Assembly: GCA_910574475.1 (NCBI GenBank)
Contig: CAJTAT010000003.1
Coordinates: forward strand, 62,001 to 126,000
Source: Clostridia bacterium
GTDB lineage: Bacteria > Bacillota > Clostridia > Lachnospirales > Lachnospiraceae
Length of the DNA: 64,000 nucleotides
Reading direction: 5' to 3'
This document shows, piece after piece, positions 35,540 to 44,357 of this stretch (position 1 is the first letter of the stretch; each line of letters starts with the position of its first letter). Both the position numbers and the translations under genes were made by a program. A model generated the notes under the pieces. That model was not told the origin of the DNA. It did no database searches and worked only from the letters and a program-made list of their open reading frames with translations.

Positions 35540-36497
35540 GGCTCTATGGCTTCTGATACTGGCAATTGTACTGGCTCTGTGTGCAATTGTAATCGTATGC
35601 TGTTATTATATTAGAGTGTTACGGTTGTTTCATAAATTGGAACATATGCTGGATTCTGCTATCTCTGGGGAATTTGAAGAAACGGTTTATGATGAATCCC
35701 GCATGTCTGCTTTGGAAGTGAGGTTAAAACAGTATTTGAGAAAACAGTCTGAGTACGAAAAGCAAATGGAGAAGGAGCAGAGTGATATTCATGCGCTCAT
35801 CTCCGATATTTCGCACCAGACGAAAACGCCGATTGCCAATCTAGTGCTCTATACGCAGCTTTTGAGGGAGCAGGATTTGCCCCAGGAAGCATTACCTCTG
35901 GTGGAACAACTGTCCACACAGTCTGAGAAGCTTCAATTTCTGATTACTTCCCTGCTCAAAACTTCCCGACTGGAGCATGGCATTATTTCTCTGTCTCCAG
36001 AAACTAACTTGATTCAGGATCTTTTAAGTCAGGTAATTATAGAAGCAGAGCAAAAGGCTTTCCAGCAAGACATTAAGATTACATGGAAGATACAACATGA
36101 ATTAGACAGTGCATTTTTTGATAAAAAGTGGACAGCCGAGGCAGTCTATAATATTTTGGACAATGCTATAAAGTATACACACAGAGATGACACAATTCTG
36201 GTCGAGGGTAGGGATTATGAGCTGTTCTACCGAATTGATATCACAGATCATGGAATTGGTATCCCAGAGGAAGAATATCCTAAAATATTCCAAAGATTTT
36301 ATCGCGCGAAAGAGGTACAGGAAGAAGAGGGTGTGGGCCTTGGCCTCTATCTGACTCGAGAAATTATTTGCGCTCAAGGCGGCTACTTAAAAGTATCTTC
36401 AGGCCAAGGAACCGTATTCTCTATCTTTTTACCCAAAACACAATCTTTCAAAACTGTTAGATTCCAGAAAGAAAGTGGAAAGAATCATTTGCTATAA
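35532..36497 (+). CDS. Sensor histidine kinase, intramembrane-sensing type
   Basis: A hydrophobic N-terminus (residues 4-27) with almost no extracytoplasmic loop is followed by a coiled linker, phosphoacceptor His95 in SDISHQTKTPIANL, and an ATPase domain with N box ILDNAIKYT, G1 DHGIGIPEEE and G2 GVGLGLYL. Kinases of this size partnered with FtsX-type exporters usually sense peptide antibiotics through the transporter. ATG 35532 is preferred; GTG 35520 would add four residues. Confidence 0.9.
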   Translation: MDKALWLLILAIVLALCAIVIVCCYYIRVLRLFHKLEHMLDSAISGEFEETVYDESRMSALEVRLKQYLRKQSEYEKQMEKEQSDIHALISDISHQTKTPIANLVLYTQLLREQDLPQEALPLVEQLSTQSEKLQFLITSLLKTSRLEHGIISLSPETNLIQDLLSQVIIEAEQKAFQQDIKITWKIQHELDSAFFDKKWTAEAVYNILDNAIKYTHRDDTILVEGRDYELFYRIDITDHGIGIPEEEYPKIFQRFYRAKEVQEEEGVGLGLYLTREIICAQGGYLKVSSGQGTVFSIFLPKTQSFKTVRFQKESGKNHLL

Positions 36498-36499
36498 TA

Positions 36500-36539
36500 G
36501 GTCTGTATATGAATGGATATCATATACAGGCCCTTTTTT
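36500..36539 (+). terminator. Terminator between the two-component and ABC exporter genes
   Basis: GGTCTGTATATG (36500-36511) pairs with CATATACAGGCC (36521-36532), followed by a T run. The exporter is therefore probably a separate transcript. Confidence 0.8.
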
Positions 36540-36599
36540 ATGTAGTGGGGCACAAGGGAAAATTCCATTCTAAATTCAATGAGGTGAAAGAGAGGATTT

Positions 36600-37295
36600 A
36601 TGAGCATTTTAAAAACAACAGATCTAAAAAAATATTATGGAAAAGGTGAAAATATTGTAAAAGCGCTAGATGGGGTCAACCTGTCCATAGAGGAGGGGAG
36701 CTTTACAGCTATTGTAGGCACTTCGGGAAGTGGAAAATCAACCCTGCTACACATGCTGGGCGGCCTGGACCGGCCAGATGAAGGAAAAGTTTATGTAGAT
36801 CAGAAAGATATCTTTGATTTGAAAGAAGAAGCATTGACGATTTTTCGAAGGAGAAAGATAGGATTCATATTCCAGAATTACAATTTGGTCCCAGTGCTGA
36901 ATGTCAAGGAAAACATTGTACTGCCGGTGGAGCTGGACGGAAACAAACCTGATTCCCGCTATGTAAAAAAGATTATAGAAATGCTGGGACTGGAGGAAAA
37001 GCTTTCCAATCTTCCCAATAATCTCTCTGGGGGCCAGCAGCAACGAGTGGCTATAGCCCGGGCTTTAGCATCCAAACCTGCCATTATTCTGGCTGATGAA
37101 CCGACAGGCAATCTGGACTCTAGAACTAGTCTTGATGTTATGGGGCTTTTAAAAGTTACCAGCCAGAAGTTCTGTCAAACCATTGTTATGATTACACACA
37201 ATGAAGAGATTGCTCAGATGGCAGATCGGATCATCCATATTGAGGACGGAAAAATTGTAAAGGATGGTGAATCACATGCTGCGCGTAAAGAATAA
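36600..37295 (+). CDS. ABC transporter ATP-binding protein (MacB/BceA type)
   Basis: The 231-aa ATPase has Walker [11 protein letters not shown]-loop [12 protein letters not shown], signature [15 protein letters not shown] and Walker [14 protein letters not shown], the pattern of the lolD/macB/bceA group. GAGAGG precedes ATG 36600. It overlaps the permease gene, so the two form one exporter. With the adjacent two-component system this is the usual layout of antimicrobial-peptide resistance modules. Confidence 0.94.
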   Translation: MSILKTTDLKKYYGKGENIVKALDGVNLSIEEGSFTAIVGTSGSGKSTLLHMLGGLDRPDEGKVYVDQKDIFDLKEEALTIFRRRKIGFIFQNYNLVPVLNVKENIVLPVELDGNKPDSRYVKKIIEMLGLEEKLSNLPNNLSGGQQQRVAIARALASKPAIILADEPTGNLDSRTSLDVMGLLKVTSQKFCQTIVMITHNEEIAQMADRIIHIEDGKIVKDGESHAARKE

Positions 37296-39885
37296 GCAAA
37301 CCATTCGCCATATAGCATGGAAAAGCTTTTTGGCCAACCAGATTAGGAATCTTATGGGAATTCTGGCTGTGATCCTGACGACACTCTTGTTTTGCGCCCT
37401 TTTTACTACTATAATTTCCATGAACTATTCTATGGAACAGCAGACCATGCGCCAGGTGGGCGGTTATGCCCACGGGGGATTTAAGGAATTGTCAAAGGAA
37501 CAGGAAGAGCAGCTAAAGGTACATCCCCTGGTGAAAGAGTATGGAACCACACGGATTTTAACAATTCTGGAAAATGAGCTCTTTGACAGAGATACAGTAG
37601 AGGTACGCTGTGCTTATGGCGCAGGGGCAAAAATGTTTTTCTGTGACCCCACCAAAGGGCGGATGCCTGAAAAAGAGACAGAAATGGCTACCGATACGCA
37701 AGTGTTGGACCTTTTGGGCGTTCCCCATGAGATCGGAGCTCAGGTTACAGTTCCCTTTTTCTTTCAGGGAGAGAAGGTGGAAAAGACCTTTACACTCTGT
37801 GGATATTGGGAAAGGGATCCGATAGCCCTTGTAAGTCAGATGTGGGTATCCGAAAGTTTTTTGGAACAGACACTTGACCAGTATCCCTCTGACGGAAATG
37901 AAGGGTATGAAGCAGGGGCGTGGAATCTGGATCTATACTTTTCCGACAGCAGCCATATTCGGGAGAATCTTCAAAAAATAGCAGAGGATAATGGCTATCA
38001 AATTCAGGATCCAGAATCTGAGGATTATCTTCGCACAGGTGTCAACTGGGCTTATACGAAAACGCACGTAAATAGCGGAGAAGAGATCCTGAATCTGGCA
38101 GCAGCTATTCTGCTTCTTCTGATGATTGTTCTTACAGGATACCTTATCATTTATAATATTTTTCAAATCTCAGTGGCAGGGGATATTCGCTTTTTTGGCC
38201 TTTTAAAAACGATTGGGACCACAGGCCGTCAGATCAAACGACTCCTTCGCTATCAGGCTCTTTGTATCTGTGTATTAGGAATACCTATAGGGCTTGCGCT
38301 GGGATATTTCATTGGAAATGGGGTCACTCAGGCGATTATGAAAACCATGAGTGAAAAGCAGACTTACCTGACTTTAAATCCCTGGATTTTTATAGGCTCA
38401 GCCTTATTCTCCATTTTTACAGTACTTATAAGTTTAAGAAAACCTGGGCGTATGGCAGCTTCTGTATCTCCGGTAGAAGCTGTTCGCTATGTGGATGCGG
38501 CAGATAGCTCCTTAAAAAAACGAAAGACACACAGACGAAGAGGGCCAAAGGTCTGGCAGATGGCTATGGCAAGTCTGGGCAGGAATCGAAAAAAGTCGGT
38601 GCTTGTGATTCTCTCCCTTTCCTTGAGTGTGGTTTTGTTTCACTCTACCTGCTCGCTTGTGTCAGGCTTAGATATGGATAAATTTGTAAAAAAATTTGTA
38701 ATCAGTGATTATCTGATAGCTCATGAAGACTATTTTAAGAGTTCCTTTGGAGCTGCAAAGCAGGAAGTCAGTGAGACCTTGATAGAATCTATCAACATGC
38801 AGGAAGGAGTCAAAGAATCTGGCCAGATCTATAGAGATACGGGAATTGTACAGTTACCGTCTATCACAAAAAAGCAATATATACAAACTTTGGCAGATAT
38901 GCAGCTTCAGTATCTGGATGACAATATTCGAAATATGTCTGATGATGATACTCTGGACGTACCTATAGGAATGTATGGATTGGATCAATTTCCCTATGAG
39001 AATCTAAAAATTATAGAGGGAAGTGATAAATGGGAGGAATTTGATACAGCTCATTCCATCATACAACTTGTAAAGGAAGATGATTATGGGAATCCTGAAC
39101 TTCGTTATGCTCCTTTTGCTGTTGGAGATGAAATCTCCATTCTCTTTGTGGATGATTATGAATATTCTGGTGAAGATTATGACGCAGAGCTTACTATTCA
39201 TAGTAGCCATATAGAGACTTATAAAATCATAGCCACTGCCATTATACCCACTGCTCTGAGTGTACGCCGGTTTGGCGGCTTAGAATTTGCCTTGTCTCCT
39301 AGGAATCTGAAAGAGGAAATAGGAGATGACTGTAGCGTAATGAGCTACATGCTGAATGTAGAAGAGGAGGCAGATACGCAGATACATGATTTTCTTACAA
39401 GTTATACAGAAAATATAGAGCCGGATTTTCAGTTTGAATCAAAAGAAGCGTATACCTCTCAGTTTGATACTTTCCGACAAATGTTTCTTGTGATTGGAGG
39501 AGCGGCGAGCATTGTTGTCGCCCTGGTGGGAATCTTGAATTTTATTAACACCATTATAACTGGAATTCGATCCCGACGAAGGGAGCTTGCCATGCTGCAA
39601 TCCATTGGAATGACCGGGCGCCAGCTTCGGCAAATGCTGTGTCTGGAAGGATGCGCTTATGGGATATATGCCATCCTGCTTTCTCTGGGACTTAATCTTT
39701 TGATTTACAGCGTGCTCTTGAAGCAGCTTGAAAATCTGCTTTGGCTCTTTAGCGCACAGTTTATTTTATATCCCACATTGAGCATGCTTCCTATTTTTCT
39801 TTTGTTGGGAATCCTGATTCCCATTCTAGCCTATCAAAATGTGGAAAAGCAAAGTGTGGTAGAGCGTCTTCGGGAAGTGGAATAA
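37264..39885 (+). CDS. FtsX-domain ABC transporter permease
   Basis: The 873-aa protein has an N-terminal helix, an extracytoplasmic domain, three helices (around residues 275-395) and then a second FtsX-like set: a helix near 445, a large extracytoplasmic domain of roughly 280 residues and three C-terminal helices. This duplicated form moves substrates by mechanotransmission rather than classic transport. An in-frame ATG at 37276 is an alternative start. Substrate unknown; antibiotic removal or lipoprotein release are possible. Confidence 0.88.
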   Translation: MVNHMLRVKNKQTIRHIAWKSFLANQIRNLMGILAVILTTLLFCALFTTIISMNYSMEQQTMRQVGGYAHGGFKELSKEQEEQLKVHPLVKEYGTTRILTILENELFDRDTVEVRCAYGAGAKMFFCDPTKGRMPEKETEMATDTQVLDLLGVPHEIGAQVTVPFFFQGEKVEKTFTLCGYWERDPIALVSQMWVSESFLEQTLDQYPSDGNEGYEAGAWNLDLYFSDSSHIRENLQKIAEDNGYQIQDPESEDYLRTGVNWAYTKTHVNSGEEILNLAAAILLLLMIVLTGYLIIYNIFQISVAGDIRFFGLLKTIGTTGRQIKRLLRYQALCICVLGIPIGLALGYFIGNGVTQAIMKTMSEKQTYLTLNPWIFIGSALFSIFTVLISLRKPGRMAASVSPVEAVRYVDAADSSLKKRKTHRRRGPKVWQMAMASLGRNRKKSVLVILSLSLSVVLFHSTCSLVSGLDMDKFVKKFVISDYLIAHEDYFKSSFGAAKQEVSETLIESINMQEGVKESGQIYRDTGIVQLPSITKKQYIQTLADMQLQYLDDNIRNMSDDDTLDVPIGMYGLDQFPYENLKIIEGSDKWEEFDTAHSIIQLVKEDDYGNPELRYAPFAVGDEISILFVDDYEYSGEDYDAELTIHSSHIETYKIIATAIIPTALSVRRFGGLEFALSPRNLKEEIGDDCSVMSYMLNVEEEADTQIHDFLTSYTENIEPDFQFESKEAYTSQFDTFRQMFLVIGGAASIVVALVGILNFINTIITGIRSRRRELAMLQSIGMTGRQLRQMLCLEGCAYGIYAILLSLGLNLLIYSVLLKQLENLLWLFSAQFILYPTLSMLPIFLLLGILIPILAYQNVEKQSVVERLREVE

Positions 39886-39893
39886 AATTTTGC

Positions 39894-39922
39894 TTGACAA
39901 TCAGACAGCAGAAGGATATGGT
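39894..39922 (+). promoter_or_regulatory. Promoter of the phospholipase D-family gene
   Basis: Perfect TTGACA (39894-39899) and TATGGT (39917-39922) have 17-bp spacing. Confidence 0.5.
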
Positions 39923-39968
39923 TTTGGATAAGGTACTAATGGAAAAGACTCGATAAGGGACGTGAACC

Positions 39969-41402
39969 ATGAAAAGCTTTATCTGGAAACACAAAAGCAT
40001 AATCCTTCTGCTGTTTATTTTGCTCTATTTTATTTTGGGAACTATGGCTCCCTTTTTGAACTATCAAAAAATCAGTTCCCATACGGCTTCCAGCTTTGAT
40101 GCCGAAAGCTTTCGGCAAAAAACTGCCGGATGCGATCGGGCAGGGATTCTGGAGACAAATGACAGTGCATGGGAGGAGCGGATGCGTCTGTTGAATCGTG
40201 CCAAAGAGCGGATTATTCTCACCACCTTTGACATGCGGCCAGGAGAGAGCACAAAGGATATTCTGTCTGTAATCTTACAGAAAGCTGAAGAAGGGGTAAA
40301 AGTTCAGATTTTGGTGGATGGCGTCAGCGGCGCTGTGCGTATGGAAGGGCAGGAATTGTTTTATGCTCTTTCTTCTCATCCCAATGTAGAGATCAAATTA
40401 TATAATGCTTTGAATCTGTTCCTTCCCTGGAAACTTCAGGGAAGGATGCATGATAAATATGTGATTGTAGATGAGGAAGCTTATATTCTGGGCGGCCGCA
40501 ATACTTTCGATTACTTTATAGGAACATATACAGATAAAAATGTCAGCCATGACAGAGAGGTTCTTGTATTCAATACAGAACCAGGGAATCAGAATAGTTC
40601 TCTATATGAATTGGAACAATACTTTGAAGGAATCTGGAATCAAAAGGAATGTACATATTTTCACAATCAGGAAAAACTGGCTAAAAATCAAAAAGTAATA
40701 GAGCAAAGAGTCATGCTTCAGGAACGCTATAGTCAGCTTGTGGAGGATTGGCCAGATCTCTTTTGTTCTGATTGGGATTATAGAGAGTGCACCTACGAGG
40801 CGGGATGTATCCGTCTTCTCTCCAACCCTACTCACATATATGGAAAAGAGCCTGTAGTTTTCTATGATCTGGTCCAACTTATGAAAACAGCCCAGGAGAG
40901 AATCATTATCCAGACACCCTATATTGTCTGTAATTCTTATATGTGTGAACAGCTTTCTAGTCTGACAGAAGTAGTTCCAGATATAAAAATTTTGTTGAAT
41001 TCAGTGGAAAATGGAGATAATTTTGTGGCTTCCAGCGATTACCTCAGGAACAAAAAGCCTGTAGTGGACATGGGAATTCCCCTCTATGAGTATGACGGAG
41101 GAATCTCTCTCCATGGAAAGAGTATCTTGATTGACCATGATTTGTCCGTAATTGGCTCCTATAATCTGGATCTGCGCAGTTCCTATGTAGATACAGAACT
41201 GATGCTTGTCATTGAAAGCGAAGGGCTAAATCAGGAGCTTGAGAGCTATTTAAATGATATGGAAAAAGATTCCCGAAAAGTTTTGGATGAGAATACTTAT
41301 GAGATACCAGAACATCTGATCATACAGGAGGCACCTTTATGGAAATGGATGGCATGGAGTGTGTTTGGGTTTGTATTGCAGCCATTTCGGGGGATTGTGT
41401 AA
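39969..41402 (+). CDS. Phospholipase D / cardiolipin synthase-like protein
   Basis: One N-terminal membrane helix (about 9-28) anchors a domain with two HKD motifs: His161-Lys163-Asp168 in MHDKYVIVDE and His382-Lys384-Asp389 in LHGKSILIDHD, each followed by the Gly-Arg/Ser-Asn element (GGRNTFD, GSYNLDLRS). Such enzymes join phosphatidylglycerols to cardiolipin or cleave phosphodiesters. Typical cardiolipin synthases have two N-terminal helices; this one has one, so the reaction is less certain. The next gene begins 4 bp after its stop. Confidence 0.85.
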   Translation: MKSFIWKHKSIILLLFILLYFILGTMAPFLNYQKISSHTASSFDAESFRQKTAGCDRAGILETNDSAWEERMRLLNRAKERIILTTFDMRPGESTKDILSVILQKAEEGVKVQILVDGVSGAVRMEGQELFYALSSHPNVEIKLYNALNLFLPWKLQGRMHDKYVIVDEEAYILGGRNTFDYFIGTYTDKNVSHDREVLVFNTEPGNQNSSLYELEQYFEGIWNQKECTYFHNQEKLAKNQKVIEQRVMLQERYSQLVEDWPDLFCSDWDYRECTYEAGCIRLLSNPTHIYGKEPVVFYDLVQLMKTAQERIIIQTPYIVCNSYMCEQLSSLTEVVPDIKILLNSVENGDNFVASSDYLRNKKPVVDMGIPLYEYDGGISLHGKSILIDHDLSVIGSYNLDLRSSYVDTELMLVIESEGLNQELESYLNDMEKDSRKVLDENTYEIPEHLIIQEAPLWKWMAWSVFGFVLQPFRGIV

Positions 41403-41406
41403 TCAT

Positions 41407-42885
41407 ATGGAAGGAATGAAGGAAGGAAAATCAAACGTAATGTATCAGGAAATGAATTTGGACAATATAAACTTAAATTTGGAACCACCTATAGAAGAAC
41501 CTGCCAGGCAATATTACTTCATGGCAAAATGTCGGGAGTGGGTATGGGATTTTGAACAAAAAAACGGGAGATCACCCAAAGCTTGTGTGGTCAATATGGG
41601 CTGCCAAATGAACGCAAAAGATTCGGAAAAGCTGACGGGAATCTTATCGCAGATAGGTTATGAGAAAGCGCCGGATGAGCATGCAGATTTTGTAATTTAC
41701 AATACTTGTACCGTCCGGGAAAACGCCAATCTGAAAGTATATGGACATCTGGGCCTATTGAAGCACGAAAAGAAGACCAATCCCCATATGAGGATCGCCC
41801 TCTGTGGGTGTATGATGCAGGAACCAGAAGTTGTAGAAAAGTTAAAAAAAAGTTATCCGTTTGTAAACCTTATATTTGGAACGCACAATATCTATAAATT
41901 TGCAGAGCTGCTTGCCAATAGTCTGGAAAGTGAACGTATGGTAATAGATATCTGGAAGGATACAGATCGGATAGTAGAGGAGCTTCCTACAGAGAGAAAA
42001 TATCCCTTCAAATCAGGTGTCAATATCATGTTTGGCTGTAATAATTTTTGTAGTTACTGTATTGTCCCATACGTACGGGGGCGTGAGCGCAGCCGCAGAC
42101 CGGAGGATATAATACGGGAAGTGAGGCAGCTGGCGTCAGATGGGGTATCAGAAATTATGCTGTTGGGACAGAATGTGAATTCCTATGGGAAAACTCTGGA
42201 ACATCCCATGACTTTCGCCCAGCTTCTAAAAGAAATGGAAAAGATAGAGGGGATTCGAAGAATTCGTTTTATGACTTCCCATCCGAAAGATCTGTCGGAT
42301 GAATTGATAAGAGTCATGAAAGAATCCAATAAAATTTGCCGTCATCTTCATCTTCCCCTTCAATCTGGTAGTACAAATATCTTAAAAGCTATGAACCGAA
42401 AATATACAAAAGAGCAATATTTGGATCTGGCAGGAAAAATCCGACAGGAAATCCCTGACATTTCTCTGACAACAGATATTATTGTTGGATTTCCAGGCGA
42501 GACAGAGGCAGACTTTGAGGAAACTTTGGATGTAGTGAGAAAAGTACGCTATGACAATGCCTACACGTTTATTTATTCCAAACGGACAGGCACACCTGCC
42601 GCATCCATGGAAAATCAAGTGCCAGAAGCTGAAGTGAAGGTACATTTTGATAGATTACTAAAAGAAGTTCAAACCATAGCAAGAGAGCAGGCTGCCCGTT
42701 TTTCTGGAACTGTCCAGGAAGTTCTGGTGGAAGAGAGAAATGAACATGATTCCCGTCTACTCACCGGAAGAATGAGCAATAATCTGCTGGTACATTTTCC
42801 TGGCGATCCCTCTCTCATAGGAAAACTACTTTTGGTAAAGCTGGAAGAATGTAAAGGATTTTATTATATGGGTACCATCTCCTGA
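41407..42885 (+). CDS. miaB: tRNA-2-methylthio-N6-dimethylallyladenosine synthase MiaB
   Basis: MiaB adds the 2-methylthio group to i6A37 of tRNAs. The N-terminal MTTase domain has its three cluster cysteines in NMGCQMN, NTCTVREN and CGCMMQ. The radical-SAM CxxxCxxC is in CNNFCSYCIVPYVRGRERSR, and a C-terminal TRAM domain ends the protein. Possible starts are ATG 41407, 41416 and 41440; all give a Lachnospiraceae-style N-terminal extension before RQYYFMAKCREWV. The 41440 start has the best-placed Shine-Dalgarno (GGAAGGA). Confidence 0.95.
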   Translation: MEGMKEGKSNVMYQEMNLDNINLNLEPPIEEPARQYYFMAKCREWVWDFEQKNGRSPKACVVNMGCQMNAKDSEKLTGILSQIGYEKAPDEHADFVIYNTCTVRENANLKVYGHLGLLKHEKKTNPHMRIALCGCMMQEPEVVEKLKKSYPFVNLIFGTHNIYKFAELLANSLESERMVIDIWKDTDRIVEELPTERKYPFKSGVNIMFGCNNFCSYCIVPYVRGRERSRRPEDIIREVRQLASDGVSEIMLLGQNVNSYGKTLEHPMTFAQLLKEMEKIEGIRRIRFMTSHPKDLSDELIRVMKESNKICRHLHLPLQSGSTNILKAMNRKYTKEQYLDLAGKIRQEIPDISLTTDIIVGFPGETEADFEETLDVVRKVRYDNAYTFIYSKRTGTPAASMENQVPEAEVKVHFDRLLKEVQTIAREQAARFSGTVQEVLVEERNEHDSRLLTGRMSNNLLVHFPGDPSLIGKLLLVKLEECKGFYYMGTIS

Positions 42886-42947
42886 GAGGAACGTATAAAA
42901 CCCTGTCTGCCGGGAGATACTGTTTTTGACAGTAAGGAGGCAATGGG

Positions 42948-43379
42948 ATGGCAATACAAGCAGAGCCTAATAAAAACGGAATTATTTCCTTAGTTGCAAT
43001 GATGATTTTGATTATTCTGGTAGTGGCTTTATCGGAACCTATTTATCGGGCTCTGTCCAAAGATACAAAGGCAGGCACGACCTATACATCCACTCAGCAG
43101 GGATATGGAGGAGAAGTGATCGTCCGTTTAACTGTGGAGGATGGCCAAGTCGTTTCTTTGATAGCAGAAGGCAATTCAGAAACACCGACAGTCGGCCAGA
43201 AGGCAGTGAGCAAATACAATGAAACAACATTTTCGGAGCTTTCGGATGCTTATATTGATGAGGTCAGTACCCACCTGGACGCAGTAAGCGGAGCAACCAT
43301 CACATCAGCCGCTGTGGCAGCTGGCTTTCAGGCTGTGATAGAGGAAGCTCAGGAAGCAGAAAAAGGAAACTCTAAGTGA
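42948..43379 (+). CDS. Membrane-anchored FMN-binding domain protein
   Basis: A single N-terminal helix (residues 11-30) is followed by an extracytoplasmic FMN-binding domain whose flavinylation motif is DAVSGAT at 111-117. Thr117 is the expected covalent FMN attachment site, added by an ApbE transferase. Relatives include RnfG, NqrC and stand-alone extracellular electron-transfer proteins. No Rnf/Nqr genes or apbE occur in the window. AAGGAGG precedes ATG 42948. Confidence 0.85.
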   Translation: MAIQAEPNKNGIISLVAMMILIILVVALSEPIYRALSKDTKAGTTYTSTQQGYGGEVIVRLTVEDGQVVSLIAEGNSETPTVGQKAVSKYNETTFSELSDAYIDEVSTHLDAVSGATITSAAVAAGFQAVIEEAQEAEKGNSK

Positions 43380-43411
43380 GTATAAGAGTTAAAAAAAATT
43401 TAATAGTTGGA

Positions 43412-43445
43412 AAAGAGACGGTGTGATGACATCCGTCTCTTTTTA
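43412..43445 (+). terminator. Terminator after the FMN-binding gene
   Basis: AAAGAGACGG (43412-43421) pairs with CCGTCTCTTT (43433-43442) and runs into a T tract. Its loop contains the -35 of the next promoter. Confidence 0.85.
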
Positions 43446-43454
43446 TGGTATAAT
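43426..43454 (+). promoter_or_regulatory. Promoter of the structured leader and papain-like gene
   Basis: ATGACA (43426-43431) and a perfect TATAAT (43449-43454) are 17 bp apart. The -35 lies in the loop of the preceding terminator, and transcription should begin near 43461. Confidence 0.6.
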
Positions 43455-43460
43455 GTACGC

Positions 43461-43640
43461 GAAAGCAATGAGCAGTGCCAAAATGTAAGATGACAAATCG
43501 GCTGCTTGCAGACGAATTTGTTAGATTACATTTTGATAGGGCGAAGCCCGTGATGAGGAAAATCAAAGATTTTCCGAATAGCACTGCGGGTTTCAGCATG
43601 CAGTGCAAGATTCATACACTGCGATAAGATATGATAAAAG
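43461..43640 (+). ncRNA. Candidate structured RNA leader with alternative pairings
   Basis: GCAGTGC (43472-43478) can pair with GCACTGC (43581-43587), enclosing three hairpins: CAAAATGTAA (43479-43488) with TTACATTTTG (43526-43535), GGGC/GCCC around 43539-43549, and GGAAAATC/GATTTTCC at 43557-43575. A second GCAGTGC (43600-43606) can pair either with the same GCACTGC or with CACTGC (43617-43622). This switch-like layout ends about 10 nt before the AUG of the next gene. The class is not identified; raiA-type or other Rfam RNAs should be tested. Confidence 0.6.
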
Positions 43641-43649
43641 GAGAAGGCA

Positions 43650-44357
43650 ATGGAAGGAAAGCGTTGCAGCCTAAAATATCCATATCTTTCAGTCAAGACA
43701 CAGACCGAAAAATCTTACGGAGGCAGTCAGAGCTGGTCCTCCAGCCGTATTATGCGCAAATATGGATGTGGTGTTGTGGGAGTGTCAGATATGCTGTTAT
43801 ATCTGGGACTTCATAAAGCTGACTATGATACGGATCTGTTTCATGGAATTTTGCTGGAAGATGGTACTCTGTCTTTTCCCAGATACGATCGCTATTTACT
43901 CAAGATGCGAAAGAGGTATGTCCCTGTGATACCAGGCTTTGGAATTCCCGGATGGGCACTTCCAACAGCTATTAATAAATATTTTCGCCATTATCGAATC
44001 AATCTTAAGGCAAAGTGGTGTATTTGTACAGGACAGATTCTGCCCCGAATCGAGATGATGCTTCGCCAGGATATTCCTGTAATTCTTGCTATCGGACCTA
44101 ATTTTCCCTTCTTCTGGGGAAGAAAAAAGCTTTCTCTGTATCGTCATGAGAACGGAGAATATGTTCCAGCTACAGAAATCAAGGCACATTTTGTAGTCGT
44201 TACTGGTATTGTAGATAGTTATCTACAGATTTCTTCCTGGGGAAGGGAGTATTACCTTTCCTGGCACGAATATTTGAAATATATAAAAAAATACAGTCGC
44301 TTTGGTGTGAGTAATATTTGTCTCATACGCGAAAAAAGAAAGCGGAGGTTAAAATGA
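43650..44357 (+). CDS. Uncharacterised papain-like (C39-like) cysteine protease-fold protein
   Basis: The 235-aa protein shows a papain-like arrangement: Gln27 in GGSQSW, Cys40 in RKYGCGVVGVSDML, and His180 in IKAHFVVVTG followed by SSWG (195-198), like the NSWG of papain enzymes. There is no signal peptide and the C-terminus is very basic (REKRKRRLK). AAAAGGAGAAGG precedes ATG 43650. It is preceded by a long structured leader and followed by the yfbR-like gene, whose start overlaps it. Peptidase, amidase or regulatory roles are all possible. Confidence 0.6.
   Translation: MEGKRCSLKYPYLSVKTQTEKSYGGSQSWSSSRIMRKYGCGVVGVSDMLLYLGLHKADYDTDLFHGILLEDGTLSFPRYDRYLLKMRKRYVPVIPGFGIPGWALPTAINKYFRHYRINLKAKWCICTGQILPRIEMMLRQDIPVILAIGPNFPFFWGRKKLSLYRHENGEYVPATEIKAHFVVVTGIVDSYLQISSWGREYYLSWHEYLKYIKKYSRFGVSNICLIREKRKRRLK

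Noticed and set aside
43631..43816. Alternative frame at the start of the papain-like gene
   Set aside because: It overlaps the better-supported frame starting at 43650, which has the cleaner Shine-Dalgarno and protein features.
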